Source of the DNA: Micromonospora lupini str. Lupac 08
GTDB lineage: Bacteria; Actinomycetota; Actinomycetes; Mycobacteriales; Micromonosporaceae
DNA: 64,000 bases
Assembly: GCF_000297395.2 (NCBI RefSeq)
Contig: NZ_HF570108.1
Location: forward strand, 3,531,766 to 3,595,765
Direction of reading: 5' to 3'
Positions 41,401-50,575 of the stretch are shown piece by piece. Positions within the stretch are counted from its first letter, which is position 1; every line of letters begins with the position of its first letter. Under the pieces are notes generated by a model that had not been told where the DNA came from, did no database searches, and saw only the letters and a program-made list of their open reading frames with translations. Position numbers and translations under genes: made by a program.

Positions 41401-43848
41401 TCATGAGTTGCCGAGGTTGATCGGGGTACGCCGGCGGGCCGCCACCCCGCGCGCGTACGCGGCCATCGCGGTGGCGACCTGGGCCGGGTCCCGGTATTCG
41501 GAGCGTTGCTGTTGCTGGGGAACGGTGACGCCACCGGGCACCAGGTGCCGCTGCGGCTGTCGTTTGGGCAGGCCGGAGTTGGTGGTCGCGGCCACGTCGG
41601 GCGTGTGCGCCTGCGCGGCGGTACGCCAGGCGTCGTCGGCGGGGCTGGACCACTGCCGGCCGTCGGAGGCGTCGACGACATCGGCGTGGAACCAGTGGTT
41701 GACCTGTTCGAAGATGAGCAGCTCGTCGGTCGGCGCGTCACCGGGGTCCGCGCGGGGCGTCGGGCGGAACACGGGCGCCGCCGGCAGGGTCCTGGCCGCG
41801 GAGGCGTGCCCGGCGGTCGGCCCCGGCCGGTACGGCGGTGGTGCAGACGTGCGGGCGGCCCGCCGCGACAGCCGACCGGGTGCCAGCAGGTACTCCTCCG
41901 GCGGCAACGACCGGATGATCGCGGCGGGCAGGGTCGCCTCGGCGAGGGTGCCGCGGCGGGGGCCGCGACGCAGTTGGACGCCGGCTCCCAGGCGGGCGGC
42001 GAGCTGGCCCACGACGACCAGCCCCATGGCCCGCACGGCGGCGACGTCGATGGCGGGTGGCCGGGCCAGCAACTCGTTGAGCTGCTGCAACCGCTGTGGG
42101 GGCAGGCCCACGCCCTCGTCGCTGATCTGGATGATGACCCGGTCGCCGAGGCTGCGGCCGCTCACCCACGTCTCGCTGCCCGGGGGCGAGTACGCGGTGG
42201 CGTTGTCCATGAGTTCGGCGAGCAGGTGCACGACCTCGTCGACGGACTTGGCGGCCACGGCGACGTCGCCGTCGACCATGCCGAGGCGGATCCGCGCGTA
42301 GTGCTCGATCTGGGACAGGGCCGCCTGGAGCACCTGTTGCAGTGGCACGTCGTGTTGGCGTACCCGGCCCACGCCGACGCCGCCGAGCACGAGCAGGCTG
42401 GCGTTGATGCGGCCCATCCGGGTCGCCAGGTTGTCCAGGGTGTAGAGCTGGTGCAGGCGGTCGGGGTCGGTCTCGTCCCGTTCGACCCGGTCGACCTGGG
42501 CGAGGACGGCGTCGACCAGCCGCTGTTCGCGCCGGCTGAGGTGGATGAAGATGTCGGCGGTGTTGGCGCGCATGACGGCCTGTTCGGCGGCGGTCCGCAC
42601 GGCGGCCTGGTGCACGGCGCTGAACGCCTGACCCAGCTCGCCGATCTCGTCGTCGCTTGAGGGTTCGAGGGCGGCGGTGGACTGTTGACGGGCCAGCTCG
42701 TCGGGGTCGACGCTGGCGCTGTCGGGGCGTTGCAGCCGGGCCACCACGGCGGGGAGCTGTTCGAACGCGACGGCGTTTGCGGCGTCGCGCAGGCGTCGCA
42801 GCCGGCGGGTGATCTGCCGGGCGACGGCCCAGGTCACCAGCGCGGTCAGCAGCAGCGCCAGCAGCACGCCGACCGCCTCGGCCACGGCCCTGCGGCGCTG
42901 GTCGGCGTGGGCGGCCCGCACGTCGTCGAGCACCGCGACGTCGACGCGCCCCCGCAGGTCGGCGAGGCGGGCGGCGCGCTGCTGTGTCGTGGACACCCAG
43001 TCGGCGGTCTCCAGGCGCAGTGGCGTGCCCGGCTGGGCGCGGGACACCTCGTCCTGCATCCGTTGCAGGGCGAGCGCCTCCTTGCCGCTGCCGGCCTGCT
43101 CCCACCAGATGCTCCACTCGGCCGGGGCGAGGGCCAGGAACGACAGGCTGGACTCGGTGTAGCTGGTGCGGGCCGCGGTGATGTCCTGCTGGGTGGCGGG
43201 GGTCAACTCGCCGGCCGCGACCGCGCGGAGCACGGCGACCTGCTGTTGGCCGATCGCCTCGGCGGTCTTCGACAGCGCCGCCGAGGCCCGGATCCCGTCG
43301 GCGAGCCGGGCGTTGACGACGCCGTGCGAGACGTTCTCCCGGAGGGTGATCAGGTCGGCGATCGCGATGCGGTAGCTGAAGGTCATCGCGGACACCGAGG
43401 CGTGCTCGGCCGTGCGGACCTGGGTGCGCAGCGGGGACAGGCCGTCCAGTGCCGCGTCGACGCGGCGCAGGAGCCCCGTGTCGGCGTCGGTGGGCACCCG
43501 GTCGCGCTGTCGGCGGTACCGCTCGACGGCGGCGTCGGTGGCGGCCAGCTCCACCCCGAAGGCGTCCTGCTGCTGTCCGTCGGGGTGGGTGAGCAGGTCG
43601 GCGGCGGCGGCCCGTTCGCGTTGCAGCCGGTACGCCAGGTCACCGGCCTCGGCGCCGAGGCGTGCCACGACCTCCAGGTCGCTGGCTCGGGTCGTCTGGC
43701 GCGCGCTCTCGGTCAGCGCGAGGCCGGCGAACCCGATGACGGCCACCAGGGGCGCCGCCACGATGAGCCGCATCCGCCCCGCGATCTTCCAGGCGCGTCG
43801 ACCCCTCGGGTAGGGTCGGGCCGCGTGGGACCTCGTGCTCGACGCCAA
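41401..43848 (-). CDS. NIT/HAMP sensor histidine-kinase-like protein (CvnA type) lacking the usual His
   Basis: 815 residues: basic N-terminus, TM1 (about 27-46), an extracellular helical NIT-like domain (50-320), TM2 (about 322-343), HAMP (345-430), dimerisation helices and a HATPase domain (about 535-640). A Pro-rich 175-residue tail follows. The ATP site looks complete: ELMDNATAYSPP (N box) and DEGVGLP (G1). In CvnA-like proteins the dimerisation helix normally reads LDHLATRMRR; here it is LDNLATRMGR, with Asn473 in place of His. Autophosphorylation at the usual site therefore seems impossible. It starts at TTG 43848 after GGGAG and leads the Liv operon. Confidence 0.85.
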   Translation of the reverse strand: MASSTRSHAARPYPRGRRAWKIAGRMRLIVAAPLVAVIGFAGLALTESARQTTRASDLEVVARLGAEAGDLAYRLQRERAAAADLLTHPDGQQQDAFGVELAATDAAVERYRRQRDRVPTDADTGLLRRVDAALDGLSPLRTQVRTAEHASVSAMTFSYRIAIADLITLRENVSHGVVNARLADGIRASAALSKTAEAIGQQQVAVLRAVAAGELTPATQQDITAARTSYTESSLSFLALAPAEWSIWWEQAGSGKEALALQRMQDEVSRAQPGTPLRLETADWVSTTQQRAARLADLRGRVDVAVLDDVRAAHADQRRRAVAEAVGVLLALLLTALVTWAVARQITRRLRRLRDAANAVAFEQLPAVVARLQRPDSASVDPDELARQQSTAALEPSSDDEIGELGQAFSAVHQAAVRTAAEQAVMRANTADIFIHLSRREQRLVDAVLAQVDRVERDETDPDRLHQLYTLDNLATRMGRINASLLVLGGVGVGRVRQHDVPLQQVLQAALSQIEHYARIRLGMVDGDVAVAAKSVDEVVHLLAELMDNATAYSPPGSETWVSGRSLGDRVIIQISDEGVGLPPQRLQQLNELLARPPAIDVAAVRAMGLVVVGQLAARLGAGVQLRRGPRRGTLAEATLPAAIIRSLPPEEYLLAPGRLSRRAARTSAPPPYRPGPTAGHASAARTLPAAPVFRPTPRADPGDAPTDELLIFEQVNHWFHADVVDASDGRQWSSPADDAWRTAAQAHTPDVAATTNSGLPKRQPQRHLVPGGVTVPQQQQRSEYRDPAQVATAMAAYARGVAARRRTPINLGNS

Positions 43849-44027
43849 GATTGACTCCCACGACTCGTCGATGACGGTCTATACGCACCTTGCCGAATGC
43901 AAGTCCCATTCCGCCGGAACGCAGGCTCGGAGGCCAGACCTGGCGGTGGTACAAACTGGCCGTACCAGCATCTGTACCCAGAGTCAGCGGGCGGTGGCGC
44001 GCGACGATCGGTCGCGGGGGCCCGCGC

Positions 44028-44507
44028 TCAGCGCTGATCGTCGAGGTGCTCGGGCGCGCGGCGCGGCCCGGAGTCGTCCGCCTCGGGTTGGCTGCTGAGC
44101 ACCTGGCCGATCAGCTCGCGCAGCTCGTCGATGGCGTCCACCACGGCGCCCGGGTCGCGCGCGTCGCGCCGGCCCCGCTGGCGCGGCACGGGCGGATCGA
44201 GCCGCGCCTGCTCCGCCGATCGTGGGCCCCGCCGGCCGTCGGCCGCCAACTGCTCGGCCGCGACCTGCGGCCACAGGGAGGCCAGCAGGCCGCCGGTGTC
44301 GAGCACGTCGTCGCAGCGCACCGCGAACTCGTGGCTGCCGAAGCGGCGGCCCGACTCCACCGCGGCGACCGTCTCCCGGCTGAACCGCACCAGGTCCGCC
44401 AGGGCCCGCTGGGTCAGTCCCCGTCGGATCCGGCAGCTGCGCAGCTCCCAGCGGAACTGTTGGCTGGCCGCGGAGTGAGCGGCGCTCGGCGGGGGCGTGT
44501 GCTCCAT
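44028..44507 (-). CDS. Short XRE-family regulator
   Basis: 159 residues with an N-terminal helix-turn-helix (FRWELRSCRIRRGLTQRALADLVRFSRETVAAVESGRRFGSHEF). The segment VRCDDVLDTGGLLASLWPQV follows, as in actinomycete HTH_31/DUF5753 regulators. The DUF5753 ligand domain is absent; instead there is a polar Arg-rich stretch and a last helix (AVVDAIDELRELIGQVL). Such regulators often sit next to DUF397 genes, but none is here. It lies 179 bases upstream of the sensor operon in the same direction, which makes it a possible regulator of it. Confidence 0.78.
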   Translation of the reverse strand: MEHTPPPSAAHSAASQQFRWELRSCRIRRGLTQRALADLVRFSRETVAAVESGRRFGSHEFAVRCDDVLDTGGLLASLWPQVAAEQLAADGRRGPRSAEQARLDPPVPRQRGRRDARDPGAVVDAIDELRELIGQVLSSQPEADDSGPRRAPEHLDDQR

Positions 44508-44760
44508 GCGCTCACCTTCGTGGCACCCGCGAATCAGCAGCAGGCGTCAGATCGAGATTGGCCGATGGGCTGAACATTCATAGGGGGCAATTCTTAACCC
44601 TGGACACGATGGGTGTGAAGACGTGCGCCGAGATGGATCGCCGCGTAAAGCGCACGAGGCCACGCGCCCGACGCGCCCGAAGGCGTCGGGGTGCGTCGCG
44701 CGGAGCCCACCCGGGCCGCGTCGGTTGGCCCGCAGGTCAGCGCCACCGGCGTCCTCGTCG

Positions 44761-46053
44761 TCAGGCGGCCCGCGCCTCGGTGGCGGCGGCCGGGGCTGCC
44801 GTCGGGCCGTCGGCGGGCGCGTGAATATCGATTGTCGCGACGAGTGTGTGGTGTGCGCGAAACGAAACATTGGGCTTGAACGAACGGCTGTGCTCGGGTG
44901 CCAGTCGGAGGCCGGGAATGGCCTCGGCGAGTCGGGTGAGAGCCACACCGGCCTCCAGTCGCGCCAATGCGGCCCCGATGCAGAAATGCGGCCCGTGGCC
45001 GAACGACAGGTGGTCGGCGGCGTCGGGGCGGCGCGGGTCGAACCGGTCCGGGTGGGCGAACACCGCGGGGTCCCGGTTCGCCGCTCCGATCATCAGCAGG
45101 CAGCGCGCCCCCGCCGGAATGGTGGCCCCGCCCACTGTGACGTCGCGGCGCGTCACCCGCAGCCAACCGTCGATGGCGGGCGCGAACCGGAGGGTCTCGG
45201 TCACGAAGTCGGGCACGGATCGTGGGTCGGCGACGAGCGCGCGCCACCGCTGCGGGCGGGACAGGGCCTCGTCGAGCGCGTGGGCGAGCAGGCCGGCGGT
45301 CGTCTCGTGCCCGGCGACCAGGAGGTTGAAGGCGAGGCTCGCCACCTCGGTCACCGTCAGCACCGTGTCGTCGTCGTCGCGGTAGGTCAGCGCCCGGCTG
45401 ATGAAGTCGACGCCGTCGCGGCCACTGTCGAGCCGCCGCCGCACCAGGTCCTGGCAGTACCGCCAGAACTCCAGCAGACCCCGGGCCAGGCGTACCTGCT
45501 CGTCCGGGTCGGGCTGCCCCCAGATCAGGGCGACCTGACCGTCCGCCCACCGCCGGATCTGGTCGACGTCGGCGTCGGGCACCCCCAGGATGTCCAGGAT
45601 GACCAGCAGCGGAAGCTCGGTGGTGAACTCACCGACGAGATCCGCCCGCCGGCCCGCGCGGTCGACGAGTCGGGACACCAGCTCGTCGACGCGGCGACGG
45701 ACGATCGCGCCGTACTCGGCCTCGGCCCGGTCCGCGGTGTTGGCGAAGGTGGCCCGCAGGGCGCGGCGGGTACGCGGGTGCGTCGGCGGGTCGGCGGCGG
45801 CCGTCGTGGGTGGCGCGTCGATCTGCACGATGACGCTCATCGCCTCCGGGCAGACCTCGTAGATCGGGGCGAGGGTGAGGGCGTTGCCGAACGTCGCGGT
45901 GTCGGCGAGGGCGTGCCGGACGTCCACGTGCCGGCTGATCAGCCACAGGCCCAGATCCTCGGCGTAGGGCACCCGGTCGGGGTCGTCGAGAATGCGTCGC
46001 CAGGCGCTGGCGGGGTCGGTGAGATAGACCCCGGAAAACGGATTCAACTGCAT
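44761..46053 (-). CDS. Cytochrome P450
   Basis: 430 residues. The haem-ligand loop FGHGPHFCIGAALAR carries Cys358; the I-helix oxygen-binding motif is AGHETT (248-253) and the K-helix motif is ETLR. The size and soluble N-terminus fit bacterial class I P450s that take electrons from a ferredoxin. No ferredoxin or reductase gene lies nearby, so it depends on partners elsewhere. The ATG has an AGGAGG six bases upstream. No polyketide, peptide or terpene synthase lies nearby, so a biosynthetic role cannot be argued from context. The last 20 residues are an Ala/Pro-rich tail. Confidence 0.92.
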   Translation of the reverse strand: MQLNPFSGVYLTDPASAWRRILDDPDRVPYAEDLGLWLISRHVDVRHALADTATFGNALTLAPIYEVCPEAMSVIVQIDAPPTTAAADPPTHPRTRRALRATFANTADRAEAEYGAIVRRRVDELVSRLVDRAGRRADLVGEFTTELPLLVILDILGVPDADVDQIRRWADGQVALIWGQPDPDEQVRLARGLLEFWRYCQDLVRRRLDSGRDGVDFISRALTYRDDDDTVLTVTEVASLAFNLLVAGHETTAGLLAHALDEALSRPQRWRALVADPRSVPDFVTETLRFAPAIDGWLRVTRRDVTVGGATIPAGARCLLMIGAANRDPAVFAHPDRFDPRRPDAADHLSFGHGPHFCIGAALARLEAGVALTRLAEAIPGLRLAPEHSRSFKPNVSFRAHHTLVATIDIHAPADGPTAAPAAATEARAA

Positions 46054-46424
46054 CGAACGCCTCCTGACGCGCCGTGCGAAACCAGCGGCGCTCGCATTCC
46101 GTACGTCGCCGAAGGCGGGCCGACAATGGTGCGCATCTGCCGCGCGTCCTTCACGGTGCGCCGGCCCGATGCGCAAGTCAAGATAGGCCGATATCTATTT
46201 GCCGGCCGTGCCAGTTGTCGGTCGCAGAACCATTCCGACCCTGGCCGTCCGCACCTTGCACCCCGGTGCTTGCCCGCTCCGTCCCCAGGCGCAACCCCGA
46301 TCGCGTCTCCGCCATCCGCAGCGGCCGATGGGATTACCACATCGTGCAATCCTCATTTGCGACAACGATTCCGTGGCACCGAACGTGACGCCGGAGCGGG
46401 AGGCGCAACGCAGGGGACGGGCGC
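46054..46424. other. 371-base intergenic region upstream of the P450
   Basis: This region holds the P450 ribosome site and presumably its promoter. A short AT-rich patch with the palindrome GATATC lies near 46189. Open frames across it have Arg/Ala/Pro-rich shadow composition. No terminator hairpin was evident after the membrane-protein gene. Confidence 0.4.
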
Positions 46425-47375
46425 TCAGCCGTCGGCGCTCCGGCCCGCCGGCGTGGTCAGGTGGGTCAGCCAACCGCGCAGGCGCTCCAGCGCGCCCGTC
46501 GATTCGAGCAACGAGAGGCCGCCGCCCACCATCGCCACACCCGCCGTGGCGGCGACCATCCCGACCGGGTACTCCCGGGCCGGGAACGCCAGCAGGCCCA
46601 GCACGGTGACCGCCGCCCCACTGAGTGCCAGCAGCGCCCCGGCGAGGGCGTCCCGCCGCTCGGCGAACACGAAGACGAGCGTCACGCCCAGCCAGCACAG
46701 GCCGGCCACCGCGACCAGGACGGCGGTCACCACGGAGCCCTCGCGGGCCAGACCGACGCTGGCCGGAACGCTGAGCACGCCCAGCACGCCGGCCCGGGAC
46801 CAGAACACGCGGGCCTGGCGCAGCAACGCGAGGCCGGCACTGTCCGCGCCGAAGAGGTGCCGGCGGTGGCGCAGGACGAGAAGGCCCAGCAGCACGGCGA
46901 AGGTCCCCAGGGTCACCCCGACGAACCGGGCCCCGGCCCGCTCGACACGGAGGGCGTCGGTGACGACGAACAGCCCCACGGTGCAGACGCTGATCCCCGC
47001 AAGCGAGGTCAGAGCTGTCGCCCGGTCCCGGGCGACAAGCGCGGCGCAGGCGATCGCCACGACCGACACCAGGGTGAGCGGCCCGGCCCACGACGACGGC
47101 GTCGTGACGGCCAGCGCGACACCGGCGACCGCTACGGAGAGCAGGATCCGGGGCAGCGCCTCGGCCAGCGGGGCGCGCTCGTCGAGTCGATTGTGGCCGT
47201 ACACCACCGCCACGACCAGGATCACCGCGCCGACGGCTACCGGTGGGAGAACGGTGGCCAACTGGTTCAGGGCCACGGCCGAGCCCGCCGGGCCCAGCCA
47301 CCCGACCAGCCGCAGCCGCCACCGCCCCGTCCCGGCCCGCGGCGGGGAGGGCTGCGGTTCGCGTACGGACGACAT
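46425..47375 (-). CDS. Multi-pass membrane protein of unknown function
   Basis: 316 residues with about nine or ten hydrophobic helices and short loops, for example VAVGAVILVVAVVYG, ILLSVAVAGVALAV, LTLVSVVAIACAALVA and FVGVTLGTFAVLLGLLVL. No charged motif in the membrane or extramembrane domain points to a transporter or enzyme family, and I do not recognise it. ATG 47375 is the only good start near the first helix. It lies downstream of the beta-glucanase on the same strand, but a strong terminator separates them. Confidence 0.65.
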   Translation of the reverse strand: MSSVREPQPSPPRAGTGRWRLRLVGWLGPAGSAVALNQLATVLPPVAVGAVILVVAVVYGHNRLDERAPLAEALPRILLSVAVAGVALAVTTPSSWAGPLTLVSVVAIACAALVARDRATALTSLAGISVCTVGLFVVTDALRVERAGARFVGVTLGTFAVLLGLLVLRHRRHLFGADSAGLALLRQARVFWSRAGVLGVLSVPASVGLAREGSVVTAVLVAVAGLCWLGVTLVFVFAERRDALAGALLALSGAAVTVLGLLAFPAREYPVGMVAATAGVAMVGGGLSLLESTGALERLRGWLTHLTTPAGRSADG

Positions 47376-47413
47376 GCCGCCAGCCTCGCACCCGGGCACC
47401 AGTCCGCACGAGT

Positions 47414-47448
47414 GCTCGCCGCCGGCCGAGGTGCGGCCGGCGGCGAGC
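47414..47448 (-). terminator. Terminator after the GH81 gene
   Basis: GCTCGCCGCCGGCC pairs perfectly over 14 bases with 47435-47448 around a 7-base loop, 14 bases after the glucanase stop. Confidence 0.8.
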
Positions 47449-47461
47449 GAGGGGATACGGA

Positions 47462-50392
47462 TCAGGAGTAGGGAAGGCGCAGCACGGACTGGTTGCCGAC
47501 GCCCAGGGTGGTGGGGTTGTTGCCGATGGCCGACCAGACCTCCACCCGGACCGTGCCGTTGCTCAACGTGCCCAACGAACCGGTCGCCGAGGCCAGGCCG
47601 GCGGCCTGGGTGTAGTGCTCGTAGCCGGCGACCGGGTCGGTGGCGAAGTAGCGCCACGTCTCCGTCCGGTCCCAGCTGCCGTTGCCGGTCAGGTCGTAGG
47701 ACACGCGCACCTGCACGCCGTTGCCGACGGCCGCGCCGGCGTCGAGGAACAGGTCGAACGTGGTCTGCGCTCCGGAGTAGGCGAGGTTGAGGCCGGTCGC
47801 CGTGAAGACCTGCGGGTTGGTCGGCGTACCGTCGTGGTTTCCGTTGGCGGCCGCGACGGTGGTCGTGGCCGCGCTGCCGGCGGCGCCCAGCCCACCACCG
47901 GACAGCAGGTAGCGCGTGGGCGAGCCCGAGCTCGGCGGCGGCGTGGTGGGTGCGGCAGTGGTGGGCGGGGGAGTCGTCGGCGGGGCCGTGGTGGGCGGCG
48001 CGGTGGTGGGTGGCGCGGTGGTCGGCGGGGTCGTGCTCGGCGGCACGCCGCCGGAGGCGTTGCCACCGCTCCAGGTGTACGCCCCGGTGGTGGCCGTCCG
48101 GCCGGCCGCCACGGTGAGCCGGGTGCCGGTGGAGAACGTGACCGTGATCGGGTTTGCCGTCGGGTTCGACGCCACGTAGGTGCGTGCCCCGTTGCGGGAG
48201 AAGACCGCGCTCAGCGGGTGGTTGGCGGTGACAGTCGTGTCGACGGTGCCCAGCGCCGCCAGGTTGCGGATCCAGTGGAAGGTGTGTGCCCGGCTCTCTC
48301 CCTCCTCGGGGGTGTAGCCGGGATTGGCGCGCAGGTTCGCCAGGGCCGCGTCGCCGTCGCCCAGGGCCTGGAACTGCCAGAGGATGTCCTGCCACACCGT
48401 CGGCTGCCCGCCGTTGTTGCGGACCAGCTCGGCGTAGTTGGTGCGCACGTACGCCGGGTTGTTGCCCAGGTAGAGGTGCCCGCCGGTGACCGGCAGCAGG
48501 TTGATGCCCTGGATCATCTCCGGCTCGCCGCTGAACCAGGTGGCGTACGCGCCGCCGTCGCCCCAGACCATGCCGACAGTCGAGTGCCCGAAGGCGGCGG
48601 GGAAGTTCTGGTCGCCGGCGTCGAACCAGTACTCCTGGATGGCGGCGGCCTGCGTCGTGTAGAGGAAGATGCCGGCGTCGCGTACGGCGGTGTCGCCGGT
48701 GACCTGCCCCCACTGGATGAGGGCGTTGGCGAAGTTCATCCCCTCGGACGACGACTCCTGGTTGTTGCCGGAGCCGAACGAGCCGTGCCCGGAGGCCCAG
48801 TCGTGGCCGGCGTAGATGTCGAAGTCACGCAGGTAGGGAAAGCGGGTGTCGTCGCGGCGGTAGTTGTTGGCGTCGCGGATCAGCAGGTCCACCATGCCGC
48901 CGTAGCGGCTGGTCGCGGCCCACGACGGGTCGAACTTGGCGAGGGTCGCGGCGGCGGCGATGAAGTAGCCGTAGTGAAAGTGGTGGTCGTTGAGTTCCTG
49001 GTCGGAGCCGTACGACGCCGGGTAGCCGATCAGGGTGCCCCAGTTGGCGTCGTAGTAGAAGAGCCTCTGGGTCTTGCCGCTGGACGCGGTGAACCAGTCG
49101 GTGAGGGTGCTACGGATCGCGTTGAGCGCGCTGTCGCGGGTGGCCGTGTCGTTGACCAGGTCGGCGACCTCGGCGAGCCGGGCGGCCCGGCCGAGCCCCT
49201 TGCCGGTCCAGTACGTGTCGTTGCCCCGCTGGTCCATCGGGTTGCCCCGGGCGGCGGCCAGGTGGCCGGTGAGCGTGGCCAGGTCCGCGCCGCTGCCGTC
49301 GCCGACGGCCGGCAGTTCGGGCAGGACACCCTGGAACGCCATGGCGGTGCGGAACTGGTTGACGCCGGTGAGGACCTTCATCCGACCCCGCGCCGACGGG
49401 TAGGTGGGCGTGATCGGCGTCGAGCCGGCCAGCGACTTCCACTGGTGCGGGTAGAGGCTGACCACTGTCTGCGTGGCGGTCCCCTCCCGGGCGGTGGTGG
49501 TGAACGCGTACGTCGTGCTCAGGCCGTTCGTCGACGGGTCGTACGAGTAGGAGACCCGGGTGCCGGTGACGTGGGCGTGCGCGTACCGGCCGTAGGTGGC
49601 GGCCAGGTCGGCCCGCTCGGTGGCGTTCGCCGTCGGGGGCAGCAGGGCGACGGAGAAGTAGCCGCGACCGGCGAGGGTGGAGGAGATGCGACCGCCGCTG
49701 ACGGTCCAGGTCGCGCCGCTGGGGGCGTACGCCACGTAGTCGTGGCCGTTGACCCGGAAGCCGATGGTGGCGCCGCTGCTGGACCAGACGTCGGGGGTGC
49801 CGGACGTGCCGATCACCGCGTCGCCGCCGCTGGCCTGGAAGTACGCGAACGGCAGGCCGTGGCCGATGGTGGCGCGCAGGGTGCGGGTCCCGTCGCTCCA
49901 GTACGGGCTGACCGTCCAGTCGGTCCAGCCGTCCACAGTGACCTGGGGTGCGGCGAGCCCGGCCACGCCGACGCGGATGTCCTGCACGTACGGGTAGTGG
50001 TACTCGCCGACGCCGGTCGCCGTGCCGCTGATGGCGGGTGTGGAGTTGGCCGAGAAGCCGAGACCGTCGGTGAACGTGTCGTACGAGGTGGGGTGGGCGT
50101 GCAGTGGCTCGCTGAAGGCGCAGTCGGTGCGCTTCCACAGCAGCGAGGACCACCAGTCGTTGGTGGGAACGGCGCCGGCGGGCGCGTTGGCGGTGGCGTA
50201 CTGCCGGGGGTTGCTGGACATCGCGCCGCAGCCGGTGGGGAGCGCGCCGACGGGGGTGGTGGTGTAGCTGCCGGCGCCCACGGGCGCGGCCTCGGCGGCG
50301 CGGGTGACGGGGATCGTGAGGCCACCGACGACCAGGGCCAGGGCGGTGGCGGCTGCCAGGGCCCAGCGGCGGTGGGGGACGGGAGGTTTCAT
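47462..50392 (-). CDS. Secreted endo-beta-1,3-glucanase, GH81, with C-terminal binding module
   Basis: 976 residues. Signal peptide to about AEAA35; the GH81 beta-sandwich plus (alpha/alpha)6 region follows (TNDWWSSLLWKR, YHYPYVQDIRVG, LNDHHFHYGYFIAAAA). The catalytic Glu residues are in NNQESSSEGMNFANAL. A Thr/Pro linker with PPTTA repeats (about 785-825) leads to a 150-residue beta-rich domain that probably binds beta-1,3-glucan (CBM56-like by position, not verified). The enzyme attacks laminarin, callose or fungal wall glucan outside the cell. The ATG follows GGAGGCACC. The promoter and a GAGCGCTC-core palindrome sit directly upstream, so a CebR/LacI-type repressor is expected. Confidence 0.93.
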   Translation of the reverse strand: MKPPVPHRRWALAAATALALVVGGLTIPVTRAAEAAPVGAGSYTTTPVGALPTGCGAMSSNPRQYATANAPAGAVPTNDWWSSLLWKRTDCAFSEPLHAHPTSYDTFTDGLGFSANSTPAISGTATGVGEYHYPYVQDIRVGVAGLAAPQVTVDGWTDWTVSPYWSDGTRTLRATIGHGLPFAYFQASGGDAVIGTSGTPDVWSSSGATIGFRVNGHDYVAYAPSGATWTVSGGRISSTLAGRGYFSVALLPPTANATERADLAATYGRYAHAHVTGTRVSYSYDPSTNGLSTTYAFTTTAREGTATQTVVSLYPHQWKSLAGSTPITPTYPSARGRMKVLTGVNQFRTAMAFQGVLPELPAVGDGSGADLATLTGHLAAARGNPMDQRGNDTYWTGKGLGRAARLAEVADLVNDTATRDSALNAIRSTLTDWFTASSGKTQRLFYYDANWGTLIGYPASYGSDQELNDHHFHYGYFIAAAATLAKFDPSWAATSRYGGMVDLLIRDANNYRRDDTRFPYLRDFDIYAGHDWASGHGSFGSGNNQESSSEGMNFANALIQWGQVTGDTAVRDAGIFLYTTQAAAIQEYWFDAGDQNFPAAFGHSTVGMVWGDGGAYATWFSGEPEMIQGINLLPVTGGHLYLGNNPAYVRTNYAELVRNNGGQPTVWQDILWQFQALGDGDAALANLRANPGYTPEEGESRAHTFHWIRNLAALGTVDTTVTANHPLSAVFSRNGARTYVASNPTANPITVTFSTGTRLTVAAGRTATTGAYTWSGGNASGGVPPSTTPPTTAPPTTAPPTTAPPTTPPPTTAAPTTPPPSSGSPTRYLLSGGGLGAAGSAATTTVAAANGNHDGTPTNPQVFTATGLNLAYSGAQTTFDLFLDAGAAVGNGVQVRVSYDLTGNGSWDRTETWRYFATDPVAGYEHYTQAAGLASATGSLGTLSNGTVRVEVWSAIGNNPTTLGVGNQSVLRLPYS

Positions 50393-50469
50393 GGTGCCTC
50401 CATCGCGCGTCCCGGTACGGACCGTGCCGACCCGGGCGCGTAGCGTCTGAATTGTGGAAAACGTCGATC

Positions 50470-50485
50470 GAGAGAGCGCTCTCTC
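50470..50485. promoter_or_regulatory. LacI/CebR-type operator of the GH81 gene
   Basis: GAGAGAGCGCTCTCTC is a perfect 16-base palindrome with the GAGCGCTC core seen in CebR/CelR sites (TGGGAGCGCTCCCA). It begins seven bases past the -10 box, over the expected transcription start, an ideal repression position. Confidence 0.65.
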
Positions 50486-50492
50486 AGCCGGC

Positions 50493-50522
50493 ACGGTAAT
50501 CGACCGTCGAGATCCCCGTCAA
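50493..50522 (-). promoter_or_regulatory. GH81 promoter
   Basis: Minus strand TTGACG (50522-50517) and TACCGT (50498-50493) are separated by 18 bases. The -35 continues as TTGACGGGG. Confidence 0.6.
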
Positions 50523-50575
50523 TGTGTCAGTCCGGTTGCGTGCTGATGTCGCAAACTGATCGCCCGCTGTGCCGG

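Noticed and set aside
40980..43848. A complete conservon
   Set aside because: No DUF742 or Ras-like GTPase gene follows the roadblock gene; the next gene is a Liv binding protein.
46044..46349. Minus-strand open frame of about 100 codons upstream of the P450
   Set aside because: It overlaps the P450 start and ribosome site, and has no recognisable motif and no ribosome site; its composition is that of a shadow frame.
44761..50392. P450, membrane protein and glucanase as a biosynthetic gene cluster
   Set aside because: There is no synthase, carrier protein or tailoring partner, and a strong terminator separates the glucanase from the membrane protein.
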